A stretch of 64,000 nt of DNA from Taudactylus pleione (Eukaryota; Chordata; Amphibia; Anura; Myobatrachidae), in assembly GCA_031769625.1 (NCBI GenBank), contig JAUIMM010000699.1, forward strand, positions 1,054,001 through 1,118,000, given 5' to 3'. The notes under the pieces are model-generated. The model had not been told where the DNA came from. It did no database searches and saw nothing but the letters and a program-made list of their open reading frames with translations. Made by a program: the position numbers and the translations under genes. Shown piece after piece: positions 23,501 through 32,680 of the stretch (its first letter is position 1; each line of letters starts with the position of its first letter).

Positions 23501-23912
23501 CAGGTGGAGAAGCGCCGATGATCGTGGTTGCCCACGGGAGGAATGTCCAGGGGAGGAGGAGACTATGGACCACTTCTTGCTTGAATGTCCCTTTAACATT
23601 GAGATTTATAAGAAAGTTTCAAGTGCCTTACGCATTCCGTGCCTTTCGGGGCTCAGTTACCCTGAGTGGGTTTACGGAGCATTCAAAGGGTATGGGCATT
23701 ATGATTTGGTCACCATTTTTGTAGTTAGTTTAGTGGTTAGATATCACACGTGGAGCGCACGGTGCTTAGTAACAACTAGAAGTAAAATCCTTCCCTGTGA
23801 GGTGGTGGCGTGTAATATTCTTCACGAGGTTAGGTCTCTGATGGAGATGGACAGGAGGAGACTGGATGCTGTTGGGTGGTCGAGGAGATGGAGGCACCTG
23901 AAGCCCCCTTAG
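20535..23912 (+). CDS. LINE ORF2 protein: APE-like endonuclease + reverse transcriptase, copy 1 (open frame)
   Basis: 1,125 aa, starting 36 nt after the ORF1 stop. Residues 1 to about 230 are an APE-like endonuclease with the expected residue set: N12, E41 (FLQETR), Y113 (NVYGP), D143 and N145 (GGDFN), D202 (SRIDR) and D224-H225 (SDH). It would nick the target to prime cDNA synthesis. The RT spans about 440-760: KSPGPDG near 453, a WRPIALLN block near 513, motif A Asp at D581 with F586, the RQ.CPLSP block at 639-646, and YADD at 681-684. A C-terminal CX4CX8HX4C (C999, C1004, H1013, C1018) matches the zinc-finger-like motif of L1/Tx1 ORF2. Oddities: Gly-to-Val at 641 in the normally RQGCPLSP block, and Leu at 583 where copy 2 has Ser (DQSKAFD). 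The frame is open but RT activity is doubtful. It resembles the ORF2 of Xenopus Tx1. Confidence 0.95.
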   Translation: MATHPIRCATINVASVYSERARYMAFSFFNTIEVDILFLQETRIGDLSTLCRAKSQWRRGPSYWSLAAEPYGGVAVLFTDMVTVHKIIELQIGRCMVLDVSLRGHDLRLINVYGPKSAWDRKCLFGLIKPFLFTARQVVFGGDFNTIVRPKDRGGAKSTLGYDARFLVSMVREAGLVNVHIRHCPDLTGYTYHCSNRRSRIDRFFVKESSKTLPPEVRAVEFSDHVCLSVALNASETPQRGRGLWHLSSDLLKEESISQSFRDFFQLQETLLEAGWSRSEWWEECKKRTRRLFQRLVAQKNLRKRCVYQSLRKKLDFLISECGDSGDIFRVKAQLRELQYDRLASLILERDYGKYHSPDPYQSCRKAVDLREVKGLYDGQGTLCEDRDGILGVIGSYYTDLLSEQPLIRERMESFLKETPGLEKLDASFDSLGDDVTVEEVKRAIDSLSIKKSPGPDGLTSEFFKAFRDILAPRLMEVYNECLGEGSLPPSMRSSALILLSKGKDPSRIENWRPIALLNTDRKILAKILFNRLMEVSGLVLSPSQHCTVKGRSTFSAVLGVREAVERCCAEKWCKYLLALDQLKAFDRVNHKYLWAVLEWYGLPVRVVDWLRVLYNQAESFPLVNGWVGPAFKVDSGVRQVCPLSPLLYVFAIDPFVRRIGCSALRGVQLGPEAPLRVVAYADDVTVVLSSVAEAQCIEHLVSDYSEASCSRVNQDKCEAFWMGEEGDEFRLPDSLPRASSQIKILGIIFDRGDYATRNWEKRIEEASRKVQSWRTWQFSYRERVHLCKTFLVPIFLYVSYVCFLPQSLWSKVLSLFFLLFWGNGMNIVKRGITYRPRNEGGLGMVNPVVFFATTFIKLNLGSLFLETSPWWVESFRAWVSPFLELWYDGGRVKAFRGRSGALPIYVILCLRVTRLWGVVASDVKTLSRKELERGILRAHFYAPLSLRDCPGKVCSDGISLICSERIPLKYRDLAWLSFQGRLYVRGHIRWRSADDRGCPREECPGEEETMDHFLLECPFNIEIYKKVSSALRIPCLSGLSYPEWVYGAFKGYGHYDLVTIFVVSLVVRYHTWSARCLVTTRSKILPCEVVACNILHEVRSLMEMDRRRLDAVGWSRRWRHLKPP

Positions 23913-24389
23913 TGGGTGGCAAAAAAGTACCAGTCTTTTTCCTGTTTATCCTATGGGCTTGAAGCTCTTCTTTCCACTTCCGCAGTAGATTTTTGGATTT
24001 TTTCTGTTTTTATGGAATGATTTTCATGCGCCTAAACAGCTCCTTCATTTTCTCTATGTTTTGGAGTTAGTGTTGGTGATAGTTTAAAGTCTTTTTGAAA
24101 TAAAAAAAAAGGGAATAGCTAAAAGCTTATTGTGTTAAAGTTTATTGTTTTAATGATATTTTGATGTTTCAGGTGATGGTTTGAACACTGTCTTGTCTGG
24201 GTGGAGTGTGTGATGTGTTATGTTCAGGAGGTTTATCTTTTTTGTGGCTCTTTGCAGAATTTGATAGAGTCATATATTTTGATTACAGTAACCTGGTTGA
24301 TTATGTATATATGGCAAAAGGTATGTTGAAGTGCAGTATTTTTCTATGTATTTATTTATATGCTGCAAGTTTTTCAATAAAAAAGGATT
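23913..24389 (+). other. LINE copy 1 3' UTR
   Basis: 477 nt, AT-rich compared with the ORFs. It contains AATAAA followed by an A run at 24099-24110 (one A longer than in copy 2) and a terminal AATAAA at 24376-24381. The element ends with a short A run and 'ggatt' in place of a long poly(A) tail. A 65-codon open stretch at 24206-24403 runs into the satellite and is not credible as a gene. Confidence 0.8.
24376..24381 (+). terminator. Candidate polyadenylation signal at LINE copy 1 3' end
   Basis: AATAAA lies 8 nt before the element/satellite boundary, so it marks the extreme 3' end. An earlier AATAAA sits at 24099-24104. Which is used cannot be told from sequence. Confidence 0.5.
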
Positions 24390-27300
24390 ACCCACAAATG
24401 TGATGTGAAATGGTTTTACTCCCATGTTGCGTTTAAGAGAAAACAGCAATTGCTCATTTTAGGCCAAAATGCATTGAAAGCAATGGATACAACAAAAGCG
24501 CATACTTTGTGATATCTCCTCTTGTAGCAAACCCAGACAGCTCAAAATTTCACTGGATGTGTTGAAGACCAAGACCAACAAATGTGATGTGAAATGGTTT
24601 TTCTCCCATGTTGCGTTTAAGAGAAAACAGCAATTGTTCGTTTTAGGCCAAAATGCATTGAAAGCAATGGATACAACAAAAGCGCATACTTTGTGATATC
24701 TCCTCTTGTAGCAAACACAGACAGCTCAAAATTTCACTGGATGTGTTGAAGACCAAGAGACACAAATATGATGTGAAATGGTTTTTCTCCCATGTTGCAT
24801 TTAAGAGAAAACAGCAATTGCTCGTTTTAGGCCAAAATACATTGAAAGCAATGGAAACAACAAAAGCGCATACTTTGTGATATCTCCTCTTGTAGCAAAC
24901 CCAGACAGCTCAAAATTTCACTGGATGTGTTGAAGACCAAGACCCACAAATGTGATGTGAAATGGTTTTTCTCCCATGTTGTGTTTAAGAGAAAACAGCA
25001 AATGCACGTTTTAGACCAAAATGCATTGAAAGCAATGGAAGCAACAAAATTGCATACTTTGTGATATCTCCTCTTGTAGCAAACGCAGACAGCTCAAAAT
25101 TTCACTGGATGTGTTGAAGACCAAGATCCACAAATGTGATGTGAAATGGTTTTACTCCCATGTTGCGTTTAAGAGAAAACAGCACTTGCTCATTTTAGGC
25201 CAAAATGCATTGAAAGCAAAGGAGACAACAAAAGCGCATACTTTGTGATATCTCCTCTTGTAGCAAACCCAGACAGCTCAAAATTTCACTGGATGTGTTG
25301 AAGACCAAGACCAACAAATGTGATGTGAAATGGTTTTTCTCCCATGTTGCATTTAAGAGAAAACAGCAATTGCTCGTTTTAGGCCAAAATGCATTGAAAG
25401 CAATGGAAACAACAAAAGCGCATACTTTGTGATATCTCCTCTTGTAGCAAACACAGACAGCTCAAAATTTCACTGGATGTGTTGAAGACCAAGACCCACA
25501 AATGTGATGTGAAATGGTTTTTCTCCCATGTTGCGTTTAAGAGAAAACAGCAAATGCACGTTTTAGACCAAAATGCATTGAAAGCAATGGAAGCAACAAA
25601 ATTGCATACTTTGTGATATCTCCTCTTGTAGCCAACACAGACAGCTCAAAATTTCACTGGATGTGTTGAAGACCAAGACCCGCAAATGTGATGTGAAATG
25701 GTTTTTCTCCCATGTTGCGTTTAAGAGAAAACAGCAATTGCTCATTTTAGGCCAAAATGCATTGAAAGCAATGGAAATAACAAAAGTGCATACTTTGTGA
25801 TATCTCCTCTTGTAGCAAACACAGACAGCTCAAAATTTCACTGGATGTGTTGAAGACCAAGACCCACAAATGTGATGTGAAATGGTTTTTTTCCCATGTT
25901 GCGTTTAAGAGAAAACAGCAAATGCACGTTTTAGGCCAAAATGCATTGAAAGAAATGGAAGCAACAAAATTGCATACTTTGTGATATCTCCTCTCGTAGT
26001 AAACCCAGACAGCTCAAAATTTCACTGGATGTGTTGAAGACCAAGACCAACAAATGTGATGTGAAATGGTTTTACTCCCATGTTGCGTTTAAGAGAAAAC
26101 AGCAATTGCTCGTTTTAGGCCAAAATGCATTGAAAGCAATGGAAACAACAAAAGTGCATACTTTGTGATATCTCCTCTTGTAGCAAACACAGACAGCTCA
26201 AAATTTCACTGGATGTGTTGAAGACCAAGACCCACAAATGTGATGTGAAATGGTTTTTCTTCCATGTTGCGTTTAAGAGAAAACAGCAATTGCTCATTTT
26301 AGGCCAAAATGCATTGAAAGCAATGGAAATAACAAAAGTGCATACTTTGTGATATCTCCTCTTGTAGCAAACACAGACAGCTCAAAATTTCACTGGATGT
26401 GTTGAAGACCAAGACCCACAAATGTGATGTGAAATGGTTTTTCTCCCATGTTGCGTTTAAGAGAAAACAGCAATTGCTCATTTTAGGCCAAAATGCATTG
26501 AAAGCAATGGAAATAACAAAAGCGCATACTTTGTGATATCTCCTCTTGTAGCAAACACAGACAGCTCAAAATTTCACTGGATGTGTTGAAGACCAAGACC
26601 CACAAATGTGATGTGAAATGGTTTTTCTCCCATGTTGCATTTAAGAGAAAACAGCAATTGCTCGTTTTAGGCCGAAATGCATTGAAAGCAATGGAAACAA
26701 CAAAAGCGCATACTTTGTGATATCTCCTCTTGTAGCAAACACAGACAGCTCAAAATTTCACTGGATGTGTTGAAGACCAAGACCCACAAATGTGATGTGA
26801 AATGGTTTTTCTCCCATGTTGCATTTAAGAGAAAACAGCACTTGCTCATTTTAGGCCAAAATGCATTGAAAGCAATGGAAACAACAAAAGCACATACTTT
26901 GTGATATCTCCTCTTGTAGCAAACACAGACAGCTCAAAATTTCACTGGATGTGTTAAAGACCAAGAACCACAAATGTGATGTGAAATGGGTTTACTCCCA
27001 TGTTGCGTTTAAGAGAAAACAGCAATTGCTCGTTTTAGGCCAAAATGCATTGAAAGCAATGGAAACAACAAAAGCGCATACTTTGTGTTATCTCCTCTTG
27101 TAGCAAGCACAGACAGCTCAAAATTTCACTGGATGTGTTGAAGACCAAGACCCACAAATGTGATATGAAATGGTTTTTCTCCCATGTTGCGTTTAAGAGA
27201 AAACAGCAATTGCTCATTTTAGGCCAAAATGCATTGAAAGCAATGGAAACAACAAAAGTGCATACTTTGTGATATCTCCTCCCATAGCAAACACAGACAG

Positions 27301-27882
27301 CTCAAAATTTCACTGGATGTGTTGAAGACCAAGACCCACAAATGTGATGTGAAATGGTTTTTCTCCCATGTTGCGTTTAAGAGAAAACAGCACATGCACG
27401 TTTTAGGCCAAATTGCATTGAAAGCAATGGAAGCAACAAAATTGCATACTTTGTGATATCTCCTCTTGTAGCAAACACAGACAGCTCAAAATTTCACTGG
27501 ATGTGTTGAAGACCAAGACCCACAAATGTGATGTGAAATGGTTTTTCTCCCATGTTGCGTTTAAGAGAAAACAGCAATTGCTCATTTTAGGCCAAAATGC
27601 ATTGAAAGCAATGGAAACAACAAAAGCGCATACTTTGTGATATCTCCTCTTGTAGCAAACACAGACAGCTCAAAATTTCACTGGATGTGTTGAAGACCAA
27701 GACCCACAAATGTGATGTGAAATGGTTTTTCTCCCATGTTGCGTTTAAGAGAAAACAGCAATTGCTCATTTTAGGCCAAAATGCATTGAAAGCAATGGAA
27801 ACAACAAAAGCGCATACTTTGTGATATCTCCTCTTGTAGCAAACACAGACAGCTCAAAATTTCACTGGATGTGTTGAAGACC
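24390..27882. repeat. 184-bp satellite, type A, between the two LINE copies
   Basis: 3,493 bp, exactly 19 x 184 minus 3, so the array resumes in register except for the 3 bp lost at the LINE integration. It contains rare variants ('gagacacaaatatg', 'gcaaaggagacaac', 'tttttcttccatg') that recur downstream of LINE copy 2. The duplication breakpoint between the two 10,642-bp units lies near 26.45 kb inside this block, with no novel sequence at the join. Confidence 0.96.
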
Positions 27883-27973
27883 TCGCCCCTAGAGGTCGCC
27901 TGTGATTCAGCTCTTAGGCCTCTGGAAGTGATTTGCAGCCAGGGACTGTCTGGAGTGTCCCTCCCCAGGGAGG
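27883..27973 (+). other. LINE copy 2 5' leader (91 nt)
   Basis: Identical to the copy 1 leader as far as I can read, with the same 'tcgcccctag' first bases after satellite 'gaagacc'. No recognisable promoter element. Confidence 0.7.
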
Positions 27974-30900
27974 ATGGAGGGCCTGCCGGGAGATGGTGGA
28001 GGAGATCCAGGGGTCCTGGAAGTCTCTGAGGGCCCGGATCCTGGAGGTGGTGGAGGGCCTGCTGGAAGTACTGGCCGACCGGTGGTGGTGCTCTCCCGGC
28101 TGGATGTGGCCGTGGAAGATGGTGAGAGCCGGACTTTGGACCCCATGCTGCATGGCCCCCCTGTGAGTGGCGATTTAACTTCAGGGTGCGGGCTAACGCA
28201 GTGCTCCCCTATGAGTGAGGACTTAACTCTAGGGTGTGAGATGGTGGTAAGCTCCCCTGGGAGTGAAGCAACCCCAGGAGTAGAACCAGTTCCCCCGGGT
28301 CTGCTTACCTTTTGTGCGGAGACGGAGACGGAGATGGAGGAGGAGATCTGTCCCGATGCTCAGCATCTCCTGGAGGAAGATTCCCTGGAGTCTGATTCCG
28401 AGGGAGACGGGGCTGCTGCTGCTGCCGCTGCTGCTGCCGCCGCCGCTGCTGCCAAACAGGAGACGTTCCTGGCTATGGATGTTGTGGCTTTGAGAAAGGA
28501 GGCTGGTCGGGTGTCTGCTCGGATTGCCTCAAAGAAGAAGCAATTCATGACATCTACGAACGAGGGGAGGCTGATCATCAAAGATGAGCTCCTGATGCTG
28601 GCGGAGAAGCGGGCCAAGTACAAGGGCAGAGTACTGTATCTGCTGAGCCTGGCGGGCCCGGTGGCAGCCCCAGCGAGGATGGAGGAGTCTTCAGAGGCTT
28701 TTTGGGAATCGAGTCTGGTGAAACAGGCTATTTTGGGTCCCAAGATGGCGCCGATGGAGGTCGGAGACGACGAGATCGGGGAAGGAGGTGGCGCGGAGAT
28801 CAAGTCGGAAGACATGGTGGGTGTCTCAGCGGCAGATGCGGGCCCGAAGGAGTTAATCCACAGAGTCCGGAAGATGGCTGCGGAGGCCCTGCTCTCTGCG
28901 GGTCACGATGCGGCTCACGATGCGCTTCACGGTGGGAAGGCGGAAGCGCCTTTGGAGATGGTTGCTGACGGAGCCATGGAGTTGGAGGAAGCTCCCCGGC
29001 GACTGATGGATGGAGACATGGCCGTGGTCCCCACGGTGATCGGGAACACTGCTGCCGGATCCGGTGAGTGTGTGATGCCTGCCGGTGTTATGCTGGCGCC
29101 CGGTCCTGATCTGCCAGCTGTTGAGAGGAGGGTAGTTGCGGCTGACTGTGTGAGTGACTCCCTTGATACAGAAATGCTGCAGATTGCTGACAGGGTGGAG
29201 GCAGATGTTAACAGGGCCACATCTGTTGTCCCAGGGGCTCCTGTACTGAGGGCAGGTGCTAGCCTGGTACAGGGTCTGCCCCCTCTGGACAGGTCCACTT
29301 TATCGGAGGAACAATTGAAAGTAGCGGACTCACTGTATGGGGGAATAGGGGGGCCTGAGAGGATCCGTGCGGCAATTGAATTGATTGCTGAAAATAATTC
29401 GAGACTGGAAAGTATGGGCCAGCCTATGCCCAAGTCTTATGCGACAATAGTGTCTGGTGGAGGGGCACCAAGGATTCCTAATGCCGCTACCAGTGGTGAT
29501 GGTGGTGGGAGTGGTATTGGTGGTGGTACCCCGATAAGAAGGCGGAATGTGGTGCAGCTAAAGTGGGTAGCTGAGGGGGACCCGCCAAGTAAGGGTGTTT
29601 TTCTAGAGATGGTTTTCTCCATGGGATTCTCACCCATGGACCTCTTTGCCTGCATTCACCCCATCAGAACCCCGGAGTATGATCTGAGTTTTCAGACTCT
29701 GCGGGGGTTGCAGGCATTTGCGTCCAGGTGGGAGGAGAAGAAGGGTGTGACACCCTTTAGTAATTACAGGTCTCAAATGGTCTCTCACCAGGATAGGGTT
29801 AAAGTCACTATCCTGGTGAGAAATGAGAGCCTCCCAGTACAGGACATCCTTTTCTGGTTATCCCGCTTTTGTACAGTATTGTCCACGTGCCTGGAGAAAA
29901 TTGACTACACAAAGGGGGTGTGGGGTGGAGCTTATTCTGTCTTTGTCAGGCTAAACAGGGTAGGTATAGAGACAAAGCACATTCCGGCAGCAGCTTTTAT
30001 TGGCCGAGATAAGATCCAGGCTTTCTACCCCGGTCAGCCAAGAGTCTGTCATCGTTGTGGCAGCTTTAGGCATTTTTCTAACAATTGCCCTGAGGTCAAG
30101 TGTGCCATGTGTGGCGAGTTGGGTCACCTCTCTAGAGATTGTGATGTGGTGAAGTGTAATCTCTGTGGGTGTATTGGTCACCCTTATAGCCATTGCCCCT
30201 CGGCATCGCACAATGAGGAAAGTGCTATTGGGAGTTTGCCGGTGGTCATAGAACCTCCAACGAGAGGGGCCAGTCTGAGTGACATTGAGGAGGGTGAGGA
30301 GGTAGGTAGTGGAAAAGATGTGCTGGAAGCTGCCAAAATCCAGAAGGAGGTGCCGGTAGAGAGGGGAGAATCTTCCTTTACAGTTGTGAAGTCAAATAGG
30401 AAGAGGAGGGTAGGGCAAAGGGAGGATGTTGTCCAGCTTTCAAATCGCTTTACATTCTCTGTGGCAGATGACGAGGAGGAGGAGGTAGCGGAGAAGGGGG
30501 GGGAGATAGTAAGACAGGAAAATGGTGATTTGGTTCAGGTTGCTAGGCCTTCTGAGGTGAGAAAGAAGGTCAGTAGGAAAAGTACCTTTGGGGAAGCCGC
30601 AGAAGGTGCCAAAGCGAAAAACAGGAGAAGAGGGGGTAAGGTTACGGTAAAATCAAAGAATGTGGAACATGGTGGTAAGCTGGAGTGGGACCTGTCGAAT
30701 CTGGGATTGACAGGGTCAAGTGGTGAAGGAAAGGGGTTAGGGAAGATGGAGGAGGTTGGAGTGTTTTCTGCTGGAGCAGACATAGTTGAGGAAACCCCTG
30801 AGTCTGTTATTTTGGGAGATTCTTTGGAGATGATACCTCCAAGTCAGGAAGCTCCAGTCATCTTGGTGGATCCAAAACTGCCAGATCCTGACCCTGATCC

Positions 30901-31141
30901 TGCTTTTGTTTCCCTGATTGGTGGGGACAGGCAGGGTATTGTTGAGGTGGGGTTGGTGTCTGCGGTTGGGGCCGATGGGCCGGGTGAACCAACTGCGGGT
31001 GCTGTGCCTCTTGGGGATGGTGTGGATGTGGTGGAGGGTGAGTGTATGGTTGTGTCATCGTCTGGTGAAGGTATCACTTCTGGGGTGCCTTGTAAGCAGG
31101 AAGGTTCCTCGGGGGAGGGGTCTTCCTGTGTAACAAAGTGA
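27974..31141 (+). CDS. LINE ORF1 protein (zinc-knuckle RNA-binding, gag-like), copy 2, full length
   Basis: 1,055 aa, the intact version of ORF1 in this window. Order: an acidic, Gly/Pro-rich N-terminus; Ala147-160 tract; a charged helical region; an Ala/Glu/Met-rich middle; a conserved core at about 525-690 ending in FYPGQP; three CX2CX4HX4C knuckles at 692-741; an acidic linker; a Lys/Arg-rich patch at about 860-895; and an acidic Pro/Asp tail. Eight G near 30495-30502 keep the frame that copy 1 has lost. Differences from copy 1 include Met-to-Thr changes flanking the acidic/poly-Ala region and Glu-to-Ala near residue 466. The length is large for an ORF1 protein. The core plus knuckles resemble proteins often annotated as ZCCHC3-like in amphibians, which I recall as family knowledge and have not checked. 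Confidence 0.93.
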   Translation: MEGLPGDGGGDPGVLEVSEGPDPGGGGGPAGSTGRPVVVLSRLDVAVEDGESRTLDPMLHGPPVSGDLTSGCGLTQCSPMSEDLTLGCEMVVSSPGSEATPGVEPVPPGLLTFCAETETEMEEEICPDAQHLLEEDSLESDSEGDGAAAAAAAAAAAAAAKQETFLAMDVVALRKEAGRVSARIASKKKQFMTSTNEGRLIIKDELLMLAEKRAKYKGRVLYLLSLAGPVAAPARMEESSEAFWESSLVKQAILGPKMAPMEVGDDEIGEGGGAEIKSEDMVGVSAADAGPKELIHRVRKMAAEALLSAGHDAAHDALHGGKAEAPLEMVADGAMELEEAPRRLMDGDMAVVPTVIGNTAAGSGECVMPAGVMLAPGPDLPAVERRVVAADCVSDSLDTEMLQIADRVEADVNRATSVVPGAPVLRAGASLVQGLPPLDRSTLSEEQLKVADSLYGGIGGPERIRAAIELIAENNSRLESMGQPMPKSYATIVSGGGAPRIPNAATSGDGGGSGIGGGTPIRRRNVVQLKWVAEGDPPSKGVFLEMVFSMGFSPMDLFACIHPIRTPEYDLSFQTLRGLQAFASRWEEKKGVTPFSNYRSQMVSHQDRVKVTILVRNESLPVQDILFWLSRFCTVLSTCLEKIDYTKGVWGGAYSVFVRLNRVGIETKHIPAAAFIGRDKIQAFYPGQPRVCHRCGSFRHFSNNCPEVKCAMCGELGHLSRDCDVVKCNLCGCIGHPYSHCPSASHNEESAIGSLPVVIEPPTRGASLSDIEEGEEVGSGKDVLEAAKIQKEVPVERGESSFTVVKSNRKRRVGQREDVVQLSNRFTFSVADDEEEEVAEKGGEIVRQENGDLVQVARPSEVRKKVSRKSTFGEAAEGAKAKNRRRGGKVTVKSKNVEHGGKLEWDLSNLGLTGSSGEGKGLGKMEEVGVFSAGADIVEETPESVILGDSLEMIPPSQEAPVILVDPKLPDPDPDPAFVSLIGGDRQGIVEVGLVSAVGADGPGEPTAGAVPLGDGVDVVEGECMVVSSSGEGITSGVPCKQEGSSGEGSSCVTK
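28412..28453 (+). repeat. GCN trinucleotide tract encoding 14 alanines in ORF1 (copy 2)
   Basis: Same fourteen GCT/GCC codons as in copy 1. Confidence 0.9.
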
Positions 31142-31177
31142 AAGTGAAATGGAGCCCTATCTCTATAATCTAGAACT

Positions 31178-32680
31178 ATGGCTACACACCCTATACGATG
31201 CGCCACCATTAATGTGGCTTCCGTTTATTCTGAACGTGCTCGTTATATGGCCTTTTCTTTTTTCAACACGATTGAGGTTGATATTTTGTTTTTGCAGGAG
31301 ACCAGAATAGGGGACTTGTCCACACTTTGCAGGGCCAAAAGCCAGTGGAGGAGGGGCCCATCCTATTGGTCTCTTGCGGCCGAGCCGTACGGTGGGGTGG
31401 CAGTGCTTTTTACTGATATGGTAACTGTACACAAGATTATAGAATTACAGATAGGTAGGTGTATGGTTTTGGATGTTAGCCTAAGGGGGCATGATCTCAG
31501 GCTGATTAACGTCTACGGGCCAAAGTCGGCCTGGGATAGGAAGTGCCTTTTTGGGCTGATAAAACCATTCCTTTTTACGGCCCGGCAGGTTGTCTTTGGT
31601 GGTGATTTTAACACCATTGTAAGGCCCAAAGACAGGGGGGGTGCAAAGTCAACCCTGGGCTATGATGCGAGATTTTTAGTTAGTATGGTTAGAGAGGCAG
31701 GTCTGGTCAATGTGCACATTCGCCATTGTCCAGACCTCACGGGTTACACATATCATTGTAGCAATCGTAGGTCTAGGATAGATAGGTTTTTTGTTAAGGA
31801 GAGTTCGAAAACTCTGCCTCCTGAGGTAAGGGCTGTAGAATTCTCCGACCACGTTTGCTTGAGTGTCGCGTTGAATGCTTCGGAAACTCCTCAGAGAGGG
31901 CGGGGCCTTTGGCGTTTGAGCTCTGACCTTCTGAAAGAAGAGAGTATTAGCCAGTCCTTTAGGGATTTCTTCCAACTACAGGAGACACTTCTGGAGGCTG
32001 GTTGGTCTAGGTCTGAGTGGTGGGAAGAGTGCAAAAAAAGGACTCGAAGGCTTTTTCAGAGGCTGGTAGCACAAAAGAACTTGAGAAAAAGATGTGTCTA
32101 CCAGAGTTTGAGGAAGAAACTTGATTTCCTGATCTCTGAGTGTGGAGATAGTGGGGATATCTTCCGGGTGAAAGCTCAGTTGAGGGAGCTCCAATATGAT
32201 CGGCTGGCTTCCTTGATTTTGGAGAGGGATTATGGTAAATACCACTCGCCTGATCCCTACCAGAGTTGCAGGAAGGCGGTTGATCTAAGGGAGGTGAAGG
32301 GCCTGTATGACGGGCAGGGTACTCTCTGTGAAGACAGGGATGGCATCCTGGGTGTCATCGGGTCCTACTATACGGACCTTCTGTCTGAGCAGCCACTTAT
32401 TAGGGAGAGGATGGAGTCCTTTCTGAAGGAGACACCAGGGTTAGAGAAACTTGATGCCTCCTTTGACTCCTTGGGTGATGATGTGACAGTGGAGGAAGTC
32501 AAGAGGGCAATAGACAGTTTGTCTATCAAAAAATCTCCAGGTCCGGATGGTTTAACGTCCGAGTTCTTTAAAGCTTTCAGGGACATCTTGGCTCCGCGCC
32601 TTATGGAGGTCTATAATGAATGCCTGGGTGAGGGGTCTCTCCCTCCTTCCATGAGGTCTTCCGCTCTCATATTGTTATGA
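31178..32680 (+). pseudogene. LINE ORF2, copy 2, N-terminal part ending at a premature stop
   Basis: 500 aa before TGA at 32678-32680, where copy 1 has TCA (Ser501). The product would keep the whole APE-like endonuclease (N12, E41, Y113, D143, N145, D202, D224, H225 all present) and only the first RT blocks (KSPGPDG). It would lose the RT catalytic aspartates and the C-terminal zinc-like motif. If translated it would be an endonuclease without RT. One His-to-Arg difference from copy 1 lies just after the endonuclease (near residue 247). Confidence 0.93.

Larger units (their letters stand above)
17241..24389 (+). mobile_element. Tx1-like non-LTR retrotransposon (LINE), full-length copy 1
   Basis: Non-satellite insert of 7,149 bp. 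On the left, satellite stops after 'gttgaagacc' and the element begins with 'tcgcccctag'. On the right the element ends in 'aataaaaaaggatt' and satellite resumes at 'acccacaaatg'. Contents in order are a short 5' leader, ORF1 with CCHC knuckles, ORF2 with APE endonuclease and RT, and a 3' UTR. There are no terminal repeats. Non-LTR elements of this architecture (L1/Tx1 group) integrate by target-primed reverse transcription, and several Tx1-clade families are known to be site-specific. Satellite phase across the insert shifts by 154 = 7,146 mod 184, so 3 target bases were lost. ORF1 is frameshifted here and ORF2 is open. Confidence 0.95.
15800..26450 (+). repeat. 10,642-bp tandem segmental duplication, unit 1 (satellite + LINE copy 1 + satellite)
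   Basis: Everything from about 15.8 kb to 26.45 kb reappears 10,642-10,643 bp downstream. Rare upstream satellite variants match: 'tgatatgaaatgg' at 16520 and 27162, and 'ggccgaaatgc' at 16028 and 26670. Rare downstream variants also match: 'gagacacaaatatg' near 24757 and 35399, and 'tttttcttccatg' near 26255 and 36897. The left edge lies between about 15.73 and 15.84 kb, where 15657-15730 stops matching 26299-26372. The unit is 7,149 bp of LINE plus 3,493 bp of satellite. Confidence 0.92.

Noticed and set aside
24206..24403. 65-aa frame in the LINE 3' UTR
   Set aside because: It crosses from the 3' UTR into satellite, and its end is set by the insertion junction.
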